From NCBI GenBank assembly GCA_003056285.1, contig NDWU01000009.1:1-55032 (forward strand): 55,032 nucleotides of DNA, in the 5' to 3' direction. The position numbers and the translations under genes are program-made. Under the pieces are notes generated by a model that saw only the letters and a list, made by a program, of their open reading frames with translations, ran no database searches and was not told the DNA's origin. The DNA is from Candidatus Terraquivivens tikiterensis (GTDB taxonomy: Archaea > Thermoproteota > Nitrososphaeria_A > Caldarchaeales > Wolframiiraptoraceae). Positions 33,785-41,830 of the stretch are shown piece after piece; the stretch's first letter is position 1; each line of letters begins with the position of its first letter.

Positions 33785-34852
33785 TCAGCAAATCCTCGGA
33801 ACAGGGTCGCCGATTGGCGGTGGTAGAAGCCTCCTTCCGCCTACTATCGTCTCGAGCACGACGTGCTCGTACCTATCGGTCGCCTCGCCTATTATCTCCG
33901 CGTCCCTACCCTCGGGCGTTTCGCGTACGGCCTCCAATACCGCCTCGGCCATTTGCGGCACGACAGCGATGATTACCTTACCCTCGTTGCCCACCTCGAG
34001 CGGGTCTATTCCGAGCATCTCGCAGGCAGCCCTTACACCTTCCTTTACCGGTATCCTTTCCTCTTTTATGTAGAGCCCTACCCTTGACTTCTGCGACCAT
34101 TCGTTGAGGGCGTTCGATAGGCCGCCCCTCGTCGGGTCCTTCATGGCGACTATCCCGCCGACCTCCAAAGCCTTCCTTATCATCTTGTTAAGGGGCGCGA
34201 CGTCGGACCTTATTGCGGTATCGAACCCGTACCCCTCCCTGGAGGAAAGTATCGCTATACCATGATCGCCTATTGTCCCAGAAACTATTATCTTGTCACC
34301 CGGCCTGACGTTAGAGTCAAGGAGCCACCTTGCCCCAAATTCCCTATAGCGCCTGACGACGCTCAAGTTGTAATCCAAAGCCTCCTGCCTCCTTCCGATC
34401 CCGGATGAGTTTATGACGAACTTGTCCAGAGCACCCCTCTCGACGACCTTCGTATCGCCCGTCGCCACGAACACCCCAGCCTCCATGCACGTCTGCTTTA
34501 TGCTCAGGACTATCCTTTCAAAATCCGATAGCGGAAGCCCCTCCTCTAAAACAAAGCCCATGGCGAGCGCAACCGGCTCTGCTCCCAGCACGGATATGTC
34601 GTTTACGGTCCCCGAGACCGCCAGCCTCCCTATGTCGCCGCCCGGAAAGAACAATGGCTTGACCGTGTAAGAATCTGACTTTATCACGATGCCGTCCACG
34701 ACGGCCGCATCGTCTAGCGCCTCCAGGGGAACTTCGGCGTTTCCCCAGGCTAGGTTCTTGATTATGAAATCCTTAATCAGGGATTGCATCAGGACGCCGC
34801 CTGCGCCATGGGCCATCGTTATCCTTTCCAAAGACCGACACCCTCGTATCAA
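33785..34852 (-). CDS. hypE: hydrogenase maturation protein HypE
   Basis: 355 aa AIR-synthase-like fold. The N-terminal AHGAGGVLMQSLI, AVSGTVNDISVLGAEPVALA, and ATGDTKVVERG are conserved. The protein ends exactly in PRIC, the Cys that receives the carbamoyl group and is dehydrated to cyanide. hypF, which would supply the carbamoyl group, is not in the window. It is convergent with the lipoyl cluster and lies apart from hypBACD. Confidence 0.94.
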   Translation of the reverse strand: MIRGCRSLERITMAHGAGGVLMQSLIKDFIIKNLAWGNAEVPLEALDDAAVVDGIVIKSDSYTVKPLFFPGGDIGRLAVSGTVNDISVLGAEPVALAMGFVLEEGLPLSDFERIVLSIKQTCMEAGVFVATGDTKVVERGALDKFVINSSGIGRRQEALDYNLSVVRRYREFGARWLLDSNVRPGDKIIVSGTIGDHGIAILSSREGYGFDTAIRSDVAPLNKMIRKALEVGGIVAMKDPTRGGLSNALNEWSQKSRVGLYIKEERIPVKEGVRAACEMLGIDPLEVGNEGKVIIAVVPQMAEAVLEAVRETPEGRDAEIIGEATDRYEHVVLETIVGGRRLLPPPIGDPVPRIC

Positions 34853-35205
34853 CGTCCGTGGGCTACTATTTTATTCTATTTCATAGGGGGATAAAAACCG
34901 GCTTCCAGCCTCCTCGATGGAGGACTGCCAATGCGTTAACGCCGCGTATGGGAGTCCAGATTTCTCCGCGGCGGAACTTTGCGAATAAAGCTTATCTGTG
35001 CTTTTGCGAAGGCTGGGACGGTCATAGGATAAACCTGCTGAGGACAAAGACCTCGTAGCCGGCCGTGCCTCGCCAAAAATGCACCCAAAGCGGATTGGGA
35101 TAAGCCCGGTTGAAAAAGCAGAAAACCACTGGCTTACAGCCTTTGGCAGCTCATGGGCCTGCCTTAGCTTATCTTGTATATATGTATTCGTACGATTTCA
35201 ACAAA
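34853..35205. other. intergenic stretch with an IS right-end remnant
   Basis: No gene is supported. At 35097-35153 on the plus strand GGATAAGCCCGGTTGAAAAA, GCAGAAAACC, ACTGGCTTACAGCC and TTTGGCAGCTCAT repeat the IS right-end layout in degraded form. Just upstream of the hypE start lies TTTTATTCTATTTCATAGGG, a possible hypE promoter region. Confidence 0.4.
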
Positions 35206-35217
35206 AGTATATATTTG
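35206..35217 (+). promoter_or_regulatory. TATA box of the first AbrB-PhoU regulator
   Basis: AGTATATATTT is about 30 bp upstream of ATG 35241, consistent with a leaderless transcript. Flanking ATTCGTACGATTTC and GACGAAATACG share the CGTACG/CGAAAT words seen around the operator of the paralogous regulator at 40651-40704. Confidence 0.45.
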
Positions 35218-35240
35218 GAAGACGAAATACGTTGCTTGAC

Positions 35241-36323
35241 ATGCGCCCACACCTCCGTAAGGTCATAAAACTTGGCAGGTCTGCCCTGGCCGTTACGCTA
35301 CCCAAAGAGTGGACCTCCTCTGTCAAGTTAAAGGAGGGCGACTACGTCCTCATCGACGATGCCGAAGAAAACTGCATCAGGATAAAGAAGGCCGATAGCG
35401 AGTTTGAGGTCCCTCCAGACGTCTGCGTCATTAACGCAGACGTCTGCACTTCACAGAATATGTTATGGAGGATCATAATCGGCGCGTACATGGTCGGTCA
35501 CAAAATCATATGGATACAGTCTAAGAATGGCTTTAAGCCCAGCGACGTCGAAGGGATAAGGGCCCTGACGGAGATGCTCGTGGGGCTTCACGTGACGGAG
35601 CAGACAGATAACATAATCATACTCCAGAGCCTTGCTGATCCCTCTAGACCTACGATCGATAGCTCCATCCGCAGGCTCCACCTAATATCTTCCAGCATGT
35701 ACGAGGTGGCACTGGGCGTACTTTTGGGCGAGGAAGAACCAAGGCGGCTTGAGGACATCAGGGCGCTCGGCGTAGAGTGCGACAAAGTTTACTGGCTTGT
35801 AACTAGGCAGCTACTACTTTCGGTCAACGACAGGGCTTTGGCAAGGGAGCTTGGTATAAGGTCCCACCTTTGGCTTCTAGGGAACAGGGCTGTCGTCAGG
35901 ATGTTGAAGAGCATAGTCACAGATAGCAAGTACATATGCAGGTACGTCGAAAACCTGCTTAAGCTTGGATACAGACCTGACATAGAGACTTCCCGCTGGT
36001 TTGCCAACGTACGCGACGAGGTCAGGAGCATATCCAACACGGCGATAGACTCGCTCATCACAAAGGACCTGGTAGGCGGCAACAACACAATAGAGTCTGC
36101 GAATAAGCTCGCTAGGGTTCTCGAGGCTGCAGAGATGTCGGCCCCAAAAAAGTTTGACGTTAACGTCTGCCCTTCCCTCTCAGGCATAGTCAGGTCTTTA
36201 AGGAACATAGTCCTAAACTACAGATACATAGCCGAGGTTGCGATCAACAGGTCGGTCGAGGAGTCTGGCGAGTACGTGAGCATAGATACTGGTGGCTTTG
36301 AGGAGAGGGCCGTTAACCTTTAA
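35241..36323 (+). CDS. AbrB-like/PhoU-domain transcriptional regulator
   Basis: 360 aa from ATG 35241 (the frame is open upstream but runs through the promoter). Residues 1-45 are a SpoVT/AbrB-like DNA-binding fold (LRKVIKLGRSALAVTLPKEW). The rest is helical with two PhoU-like units ending YRYIAEVAINRSVEESG. It is paralogous to the protein at 40730-41827. Both adjoin gcvH/hdr genes, so I infer they control the redox modules, perhaps sensing a metal or phosphate through the PhoU part. Confidence 0.75.
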   Translation: MRPHLRKVIKLGRSALAVTLPKEWTSSVKLKEGDYVLIDDAEENCIRIKKADSEFEVPPDVCVINADVCTSQNMLWRIIIGAYMVGHKIIWIQSKNGFKPSDVEGIRALTEMLVGLHVTEQTDNIIILQSLADPSRPTIDSSIRRLHLISSSMYEVALGVLLGEEEPRRLEDIRALGVECDKVYWLVTRQLLLSVNDRALARELGIRSHLWLLGNRAVVRMLKSIVTDSKYICRYVENLLKLGYRPDIETSRWFANVRDEVRSISNTAIDSLITKDLVGGNNTIESANKLARVLEAAEMSAPKKFDVNVCPSLSGIVRSLRNIVLNYRYIAEVAINRSVEESGEYVSIDTGGFEERAVNL

Positions 36324-36342
36324 AATAAATGGGTGCAAACGC

Positions 36343-36798
36343 ATGAGCGGCGAGACAGATCTGAACTCCTTAACGTTCAACGTAAGGTTGCGCTGGGATC
36401 GTTCCACGGGCGCCGAGGCCCTTACAAAGGGGGGCAGCGTTCGCCTGGATATGCCCAAGGATTTCGGCGGCCTGGGAAGGTATCCGTGCCCGGATGAGCT
36501 GTTCCTTTCAGCCCTAGGGGGCTGCATGATAACCACATTCATTTACTTTCAGCGGAAGCTGAATGTGAGGATAAACGGTATGGAGGTTGATGTCGAGGGG
36601 GATGTTAAGCTGGATGGCAAGGGATACAGGATGACAGACGTAAGGATCAAGTTAAAAGTCTTGGCGGATGACCCAGAGCTTGAGAAGGCCACAAGATGCG
36701 CAAAGTTGGCCGCAGAATACTGCCACCTAACCAGGTCCATAAAACCCTCGATCGCCGTGAAGACAGAATACGAGGTAGTTACTCCAAGCCATTCTTGA
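36343..36798 (+). CDS. OsmC-family peroxiredoxin-like protein
   Basis: 151 aa from ATG 36343. CPDELFLSALGGCMITTFIY and the second Cys in AEYCHLTRSI match the OsmC/Ohr two-Cys layout, which reduces organic hydroperoxides. Many OsmC/Ohr proteins are regenerated by lipoyl proteins, a known link that fits the neighbouring lipoyl-type GcvH 93 bp downstream. The electron donor here is inference. Confidence 0.85.
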   Translation: MSGETDLNSLTFNVRLRWDRSTGAEALTKGGSVRLDMPKDFGGLGRYPCPDELFLSALGGCMITTFIYFQRKLNVRINGMEVDVEGDVKLDGKGYRMTDVRIKLKVLADDPELEKATRCAKLAAEYCHLTRSIKPSIAVKTEYEVVTPSHS

Positions 36799-36890
36799 GC
36801 GCGAGCAAATTATTCAGAGAGTTTTTAAAAAATGGACAACGTTTATTTGCAATTGAGCATTAAGGATTGCCAAAGAGGGTGCGGTAGTTT

Positions 36891-37319
36891 ATGGTGAAGC
36901 TGTTTGATAAGTACGAGTTCCCAGAGGGCTTGTACTACTCCAAGGACCACCTATGGTTAAAAATCGAGGGAGACGTCGTAAGGGTCGGTGTAACAGACTT
37001 GGCACAGCAAGCGGCAGGTCCGATAGTCTATGTTAGGCTCATGCCGAAGGGTAAGACAGTGGAGGCAGGGAAGCCCATAGGGACCATGGAAACCGGAAAA
37101 TGGGTCGGGCCCCTGAAGTCTCCAGTATCCGGAACTATAGTCGAGGTCAACGAGGCCCTGAAGTCCCAGCCTAAGCTTCTAAACGAGGACCCGTACGGAA
37201 AGGGGTGGTTAGCCATCATAAAACCATCAAAGCTTGAAGAAGAGCTGAAAGGCCTATTCTCTAAGGTTGAAGACATGATCCCGTGGTTGCAGGAGGAGAT
37301 ACCGAAACTCATCAAGTAG
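36891..37319 (+). CDS. gcvH: GcvH-like lipoyl carrier protein with intact lipoyl-lysine
   Basis: 142 aa. The H-protein fold is clear: SKDHLWLKIEGDVVRVGVTD, then METGKWVGPLKSPVSGTIVE with Lys at the lipoylation position (8 residues before the Pro of PVSG), then NEDPYGKGWLAI. The C-terminus is extended by about 20 residues (FSKVEDMIPWLQEEIPKLIK). TTTTTAAAAAA at 36822-36832 may be its TATA box and GAGGGTG at about 36875 a ribosome site. No glycine-cleavage P, T or L genes are nearby, so it is probably a lipoyl carrier for another pathway and the likely target of the ligase at 31.1 kb. Confidence 0.88.
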   Translation: MVKLFDKYEFPEGLYYSKDHLWLKIEGDVVRVGVTDLAQQAAGPIVYVRLMPKGKTVEAGKPIGTMETGKWVGPLKSPVSGTIVEVNEALKSQPKLLNEDPYGKGWLAIIKPSKLEEELKGLFSKVEDMIPWLQEEIPKLIK

Positions 37320-37344
37320 GTGAGCTTAAAAATAATCTTTTGTC

Positions 37345-37368
37345 GTTACCTAACCCGGCGAGAAAACC
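37345..37368 (-). repeat. dispersed 25-bp motif, copy 2
   Basis: On the minus strand GTGGTTTTCTCGCCGGGTTA then GGTAACG. It matches the copies at 18385 and 53998 at 19 or more positions. It lies just after the gcvH stop. Confidence 0.45.
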
Positions 37369-37387
37369 ACACCATTCGGGCAGGGAT

Positions 37388-37605
37388 GGATCGCCGACAA
37401 GGGTTAAATATGTAATAAAAGTTTTGAGCACGTGCCTGGACGTCCAAAGGACCAGATAGGGCTCCGGCCTAAAGGCGAAGGTGGTTCGGCAAGCGGGCTA
37501 TATGTCCATAAAAGGTGCTGGTTGGCACGGCCCAGAACCCGGTAGGATGGGGGCTAAGCCCTGAAGAACCGAGAACCTTCCTGCTTCAGCCGTTGGTGTG
37601 TGTCA
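37388..37605 (+). mobile_element. decayed tnpB-derived element, second lineage
   Basis: From GATCGCCGACA...TTAAATATG to about 37530 this stretch matches 46573-46772, including GGACGTCC, AGGGCTCCGGC, GGTTCGGCAAGC and GGTTGGCAC. The second copy continues into recognisable tnpB zinc-finger coding sequence. The end (CTTCCTGCTTCAGCCGTTGG then TGTGTGTCAG) resembles the IS right end and abuts the stop of the convergent hdrCB gene. Confidence 0.45.
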
Positions 37606-38772
37606 GATTAGGCCTATTTGCTCAGCCACAAGCTCCGATATGTCGACGACGCGCTTTCCGTTTTGCGTCGCCGTGGCTGCTTGGGCAAGCGTCTGAACGC
37701 ATGTCGGACATGCTGATACGATAACATCGGCACCAGTGGAGGCCAGCATTCCATACCTCCTCCGAGCAAGGCTTTCAGCCAGGGAAGGGTTAACGGCCTT
37801 CAGCAAACCTCCAGAACCGCAGCATATCGACTCTTTCCCAGAATACTCTGGCTCGACGAGAGCATCCGCGATGGTTTGCAGGACGGCTCTTGGCTCCCTT
37901 ATAACGCCCGATATCCTTCCCAGCTCGCATGGGTCGTGGTATGTTAGCGTCACGTCTGCCTTGGGAACTGTAAGCTTTCCTGAAGCCATGTAGACGTCAA
38001 GGAGTTGGCTCGAGTGGAGTACCTCAAACCCTGGCTTTCTCCCTAGGAGTCTCGGATACTCGTGCTTAAGCGCAAGGTAGCAACCAGGACAACCAGTCAC
38101 GACCTTCTTAGCACCGATAGACTCTACCATCTCGACGTTATGCATTGCCAAGGCCCGTGCTTCTCTCGTGGCGCCGGAAAGAACGAGCGGGTGGCCGCAG
38201 CACCACTCATCCTTCAATAGCGTCCAATCCTCGTTCGCAGAGTTTAGGATGGATGAGATTGCCTGAGCGACTGTCTGAACCCTGCCAGAGAAAGACGTTA
38301 CGCAGCCTACAAAGTATACGACCTCTGCCGAGTCCTTAAAGCTTACGTCAGCACCAGTATAAGCTACCCAGTCCGTCCTTGATGCGTTGTCCATCATGTA
38401 GATGTTCTTTGAAAGCCTAAGCGCCTCGGACAGCCTGACGACGTTCTCGGGCACGAACCCATGGTCGTACAGCATCTCCCTGACCCTTGACCATAATTCC
38501 AGCAAATCGATCTCTACGTGGCAGACCTCCCTGCACAGCCCACAAAACGTACAGTTGAAGAACCTTTTGGAGAGGAGCCTTCCGAGCCTGTGTATTCTCT
38601 TCTCATCCACCCTGCCGTCGTTCTTTATGAGTTCTTTAATCGCGAATACCTTGCCCCTTGGCGATTCGGATTCCCATCCCAAAAAGTAATGAACGGGGCA
38701 CCTCTTCATGCAATAGCCGCACTGCGCGCACGCGAAGACGTCCTCCAGCTGTAGCTTCGGCAGGACGAGCAC
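37603..38772 (-). CDS. HdrC-HdrB-like iron-sulfur/CCG protein, copy 1
   Basis: 389 aa from GTG. The N-terminal HdrC/GlpC part has two [4Fe-4S] motifs, CAQCGYCMKRCP (near residue 15) and CTFCGLCREVCH (near residue 74). Two CCG domains follow: VGCVTS...EWCCGHPLV...GCPGC and DPCELGR...SICCGSGG...ACPTC. Those of HdrB hold noncubane Fe-S clusters that cleave disulfides. It is the last gene of the gcvH(Met)-glcD-hdrCB operon (2-bp gaps). The GlcD plus CCG arrangement resembles GlcD-GlcF glycolate or lactate dehydrogenases, so oxidation of a hydroxyacid is one plausible role. Confidence 0.85.
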   Translation of the reverse strand: MLVLPKLQLEDVFACAQCGYCMKRCPVHYFLGWESESPRGKVFAIKELIKNDGRVDEKRIHRLGRLLSKRFFNCTFCGLCREVCHVEIDLLELWSRVREMLYDHGFVPENVVRLSEALRLSKNIYMMDNASRTDWVAYTGADVSFKDSAEVVYFVGCVTSFSGRVQTVAQAISSILNSANEDWTLLKDEWCCGHPLVLSGATREARALAMHNVEMVESIGAKKVVTGCPGCYLALKHEYPRLLGRKPGFEVLHSSQLLDVYMASGKLTVPKADVTLTYHDPCELGRISGVIREPRAVLQTIADALVEPEYSGKESICCGSGGLLKAVNPSLAESLARRRYGMLASTGADVIVSACPTCVQTLAQAATATQNGKRVVDISELVAEQIGLI

Positions 38773-38773
38773 C

Positions 38774-40201
38774 CTAAACCACCTTCCTTAAAAACCACAC
38801 GCCGTCCATGAGCATGCCGTAAAGCCTTCCTGGAAGGGGCAGGCCCAGGGCAAGCTCAGCACCTATCGTTTTACCCGGGTTTAGCACGCCCTGCGGGTCC
38901 AGCGCCCTTTTCAGGCTTTCAAGCTCCCTCTTTTTCTCAGGCTCGGCCGCTTCCATGAACGGGAAGTTCCATAAACCGTAACCATAGGGTTTACCTCCGG
39001 CCTTTATGGCAGCTTCCAGCACTTTCTTAGTTATTGCGGCCTCCGTGAGGTACCTTATGGATTTTCTCTCATCGCAAAGGAAAAGCTGGAACATCAGCGC
39101 CCTATCCCTTGATACGAACATTACCTCAACCTCTACGTCTAAACGTGCTAGGCTGCCTAGTTGCCAACAATACCCGACCATGTCCAGTATCTTAGGTACC
39201 GGTATTATGAACTCGTTGCCTAGTATGCTCGGGCCCCATTTCTTAACCCTCAACGTATAGAACCTCTCTTCCCACTCACGCCCCGCCTCGTCTTCTGGGG
39301 CAAGGTATCCACGGTACCGGTTTACGACCTCCTCCAGCGTAAGGTAATACTTATCGACAGCATGCTTGTAACCCGTGAAGCATCCGAAGAAGTACGCGTC
39401 AGGATTGACGTAGTCCTTCGTCCTGGTAAACCCAAAGGTCCTTAGGACGAGGGAATGCGGGCTCGTTAGCCTAAGGACCTCCTGAGCTGCCATTAGGGCG
39501 TTGGCCAAGCTGCTAAAGCTTGCCATAAACGGCCTCTCCGCCTCGCTCTTTGGAACAAGCTTCAAAGTTAGATCCGTGAATACGCACAGGATGCCCTCGG
39601 ACCCGAACAATTGCGATAGGCTAGGATCGCTGTTATCGTCAAGCATGACGGCCCTTCCGTCCGGAAGGACGGCGGTTGCCTTAACAACGTTCTTAATGAA
39701 CGGGCCATGCTTAAGGGAGCCGTAACCTATTCCGCCAGTAGCCGCCCAGCCTCCTACCGTCGAGCTTAGGGCGCTCGAGGGGTAGACCGGTAGCTCCCAG
39801 CAGGTCTTCTGCAAAAAGCGCATGATGTCTTCCCACACGATCCCACACTCGACCGTCAGCAAACCATGCTCTTCATCCAGATGGACTATCCTGTTAAGCC
39901 CCGTCAGATCCAAAACTACGCCACCTCTCACTGGAACCGTTCCCCCGAATCCCCATGTAGCGCCGCCCCTGGGTATAACTGGGATTTTGTACTCGTTCGC
40001 CAGCCTAATGACCTCTGCCACATGCTCTGCGCTCTCCGGCCGTACTATAGCATCAGGGGTAGTGTCGAAGAGCAGCTTCACGGATTTGGGTAAGGCCGCC
40101 AGGTCGTGCGCGTAAACTAGCTTTTCTAGCGGATCCACGGAGACGTGCTCTTCTCCTAGCTTGTTGATGAGTACGTTCAAAAAATCGTTAGGTATCGCCA
40201 T
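38774..40201 (-). CDS. GlcD-like FAD-linked oxidoreductase
   Basis: 475 aa. The FAD-binding PCMH domain (DAIVRPESAEHVAEVIRLAN, PVIPRGGATWGFGGT, YPSSALSSTVGGWAATGGIG) occupies about residues 40-220. The C-terminal FAD-linked oxidase domain ends with ALDPQGVLNPGKTI. Family members oxidise D-lactate, glycolate or other 2-hydroxyacids. It sits between gcvH(Met) and hdrCB in one operon, so electrons from FAD probably pass to the Fe-S/CCG protein. Many archaeal homologues are annotated only as glycolate oxidase-like; the substrate is unknown. Confidence 0.88.
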   Translation of the reverse strand: MAIPNDFLNVLINKLGEEHVSVDPLEKLVYAHDLAALPKSVKLLFDTTPDAIVRPESAEHVAEVIRLANEYKIPVIPRGGATWGFGGTVPVRGGVVLDLTGLNRIVHLDEEHGLLTVECGIVWEDIMRFLQKTCWELPVYPSSALSSTVGGWAATGGIGYGSLKHGPFIKNVVKATAVLPDGRAVMLDDNSDPSLSQLFGSEGILCVFTDLTLKLVPKSEAERPFMASFSSLANALMAAQEVLRLTSPHSLVLRTFGFTRTKDYVNPDAYFFGCFTGYKHAVDKYYLTLEEVVNRYRGYLAPEDEAGREWEERFYTLRVKKWGPSILGNEFIIPVPKILDMVGYCWQLGSLARLDVEVEVMFVSRDRALMFQLFLCDERKSIRYLTEAAITKKVLEAAIKAGGKPYGYGLWNFPFMEAAEPEKKRELESLKRALDPQGVLNPGKTIGAELALGLPLPGRLYGMLMDGVWFLRKVV

Positions 40202-40207
40202 CGTGGC

Positions 40208-40606
40208 TCACTTGGCTACTTCACCGAAGTACCGTGCGTCTTCTTCATAGTTAATCGGCCTAAGCACGGCGATCCAGCCCTCTCCGTACGGGTCCTCGTT
40301 TATGAGCTCAGGCCTTCCCCTAAGCCTCTCGTTGACCTCAACGATCCAGCCGGATACCGGGCTTCTTAGGAGCATAACGCGCATGCCGTGTTCAACGGAG
40401 CCGAATGGGTGCCCCCTAGTAACCAGGCGGCCTTTTGGGAGGACCCTAACGAACTCTATCGTACCGACGGATTCCGCTGCTTCCTTCAAAAGACCGACGC
40501 GGGCGAGTATCTCGGAAACGTCGTCACCCTGCTCAAACCTTACCCACATACCATGGCTGGCTTTTGATGTGAAAAGCTTTCCTACGAGTGCAGAAACTGC
40601 TGCCAT
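40208..40606 (-). CDS. GcvH-like protein lacking the lipoyl-lysine (Met)
   Basis: 132 aa from ATG 40606; the open frame runs to 40678 but that extension covers the inverted repeat. The H-protein core is clear: FGSVEHGMRVMLLRSPVSGW and ELINEDPYGEGWIAVLRP. Counting 8 residues back from PVSG, the lipoyl-lysine position is Met (codon ATG; AAG would be Lys). It starts the glcD-hdrCB operon. It may serve as a non-lipoylated structural subunit, or the change could be one base error, but the third copy also lacks Lys. Confidence 0.82.
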   Translation of the reverse strand: MAAVSALVGKLFTSKASHGMWVRFEQGDDVSEILARVGLLKEAAESVGTIEFVRVLPKGRLVTRGHPFGSVEHGMRVMLLRSPVSGWIVEVNERLRGRPELINEDPYGEGWIAVLRPINYEEDARYFGEVAK

Positions 40607-40650
40607 TTTCCATACCACCTCCAAAAGATGCTTGGTTACGGTGCAATATG

Positions 40651-40704
40651 ATTCGTGACGTAGTATTTCATATGCCAAACAAATGTTACGTATACGTCAC
40701 GAAT
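40651..40704. promoter_or_regulatory. 12-bp perfect inverted repeat in a divergent promoter
   Basis: ATTCGTGACGTA (40651-40662) and its exact complement TACGTCACGAAT (40693-40704) flank the region between gcvH(Met) on the minus strand and the AbrB-PhoU regulator on the plus strand, centres 42 bp apart, about four helical turns. AATAAATAC at 40702-40710 is the likely TATA box of the regulator, 20-28 bp before ATG 40730. The right arm overlaps it, so binding there could repress. I infer an autoregulatory operator. Confidence 0.6.
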
Positions 40705-40729
40705 AAATACTAGACGTACGCGTTTTTGT

Positions 40730-41827
40730 ATGGAGTTGAGCATACAGGGCAGCCGTCTGCACGGCCGCACGCTAAGAAAGGTAATGAGGCTCGGCCGCTC
40801 AGCTTTATGCATCACGTTACCGAAAGCTTGGGTTGATGCCGTTGGGATAAAGGAGAACGATTATTTAAGCGTTAGGCAGAACGGTGATTCGTTGGAGTTA
40901 AGCAAAGTTGAGCGGGAAGGCGATGCCGGACCGCCAGTCTGTATAATAAACGTGGACGCGTGCGTAGAGCCCCATTCCATCACTAGGGTTTTGATAGGGG
41001 CTTACGTAGCCGGTCACGACACGATTTGGCTACAATCCAGAAGGCCGTTCACGCAGAGACAGATCGAGGAAGTTAGCGCGGTGACGAGAAAGCTCATTGG
41101 GGTCCACATCGTGGACAGCTCTGAGAACATCATAATAATCCAGAACCTCTCGAATCCCGTAAGACCTTCGATGGACAGCTCCATCAGAAGGTTTCATAGC
41201 CTCGTGGTGGACATGCTCGAGAACGCCCTGAGCATGCTCTCGAGCGGTAACCAGGAAACCATCAGGCGCATCATGAGCATAGGTGAGGAGTGCGACAGGC
41301 TTTACTGGTTAACGGTAAGACAGCTTATGAGGGCTGTAAGAGACCCGGGCGTAAGGGAGGCCCTCGGCATAAGGTCAACCATGTGGTTGCTTGGAAATAG
41401 GCTGGTCTTAGTTCTGCTTAAGAGGGCTGTGAAACTGAGCGAATCGATCGCTCTTTCAACGTACGAAATATTCACGAGCGGGTGCGGTATTGAGAGGCGT
41501 ATCGTAGATCTGTGCACGGATTTTTGCGCGGCGTTAAAGCGCACATCCCAAAACGCTATAGACTCCCTCCTCTCGAGGGACCTTTTGCTGGCAAATAGGG
41601 CAATAGCCCAGATTAACGCCTTAGTTGAGGAGAAGATCGAGAACGGTGAAAAGTTGGCCAGCAACAGCAAATCGCTCAGGCACCACCTCTTTAGGATAAT
41701 GAACGCCCTTAAGGAAATCGGTTTGTGCTACCGTCAGATAGCAGAGGTTGCGATAAACAGGTCGCTGGAGGAGTCTGGAAAATTCGTTACCATAGAGTGT
41801 CCTCCAAAGGACTTGGGCGAGGGTTAA
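40730..41827 (+). CDS. AbrB-like/PhoU-domain transcriptional regulator, paralogue 2
   Basis: 365 aa. The same plan as 35241-36323: an AbrB-like head (LRKVMRLGRSALCITLPKAW), then PhoU-like helices ending YRQIAEVAINRSLEESGKF. Internal matches such as DSSIRRFHS, WLLGNRLV and IDSLLSRDLL show a clear gene duplication. It is flanked by two minus-strand hdrCB operons, the obvious regulatory targets. Confidence 0.75.
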   Translation: MELSIQGSRLHGRTLRKVMRLGRSALCITLPKAWVDAVGIKENDYLSVRQNGDSLELSKVEREGDAGPPVCIINVDACVEPHSITRVLIGAYVAGHDTIWLQSRRPFTQRQIEEVSAVTRKLIGVHIVDSSENIIIIQNLSNPVRPSMDSSIRRFHSLVVDMLENALSMLSSGNQETIRRIMSIGEECDRLYWLTVRQLMRAVRDPGVREALGIRSTMWLLGNRLVLVLLKRAVKLSESIALSTYEIFTSGCGIERRIVDLCTDFCAALKRTSQNAIDSLLSRDLLLANRAIAQINALVEEKIENGEKLASNSKSLRHHLFRIMNALKEIGLCYRQIAEVAINRSLEESGKFVTIECPPKDLGEG

Positions 41828-41830
41828 AAT

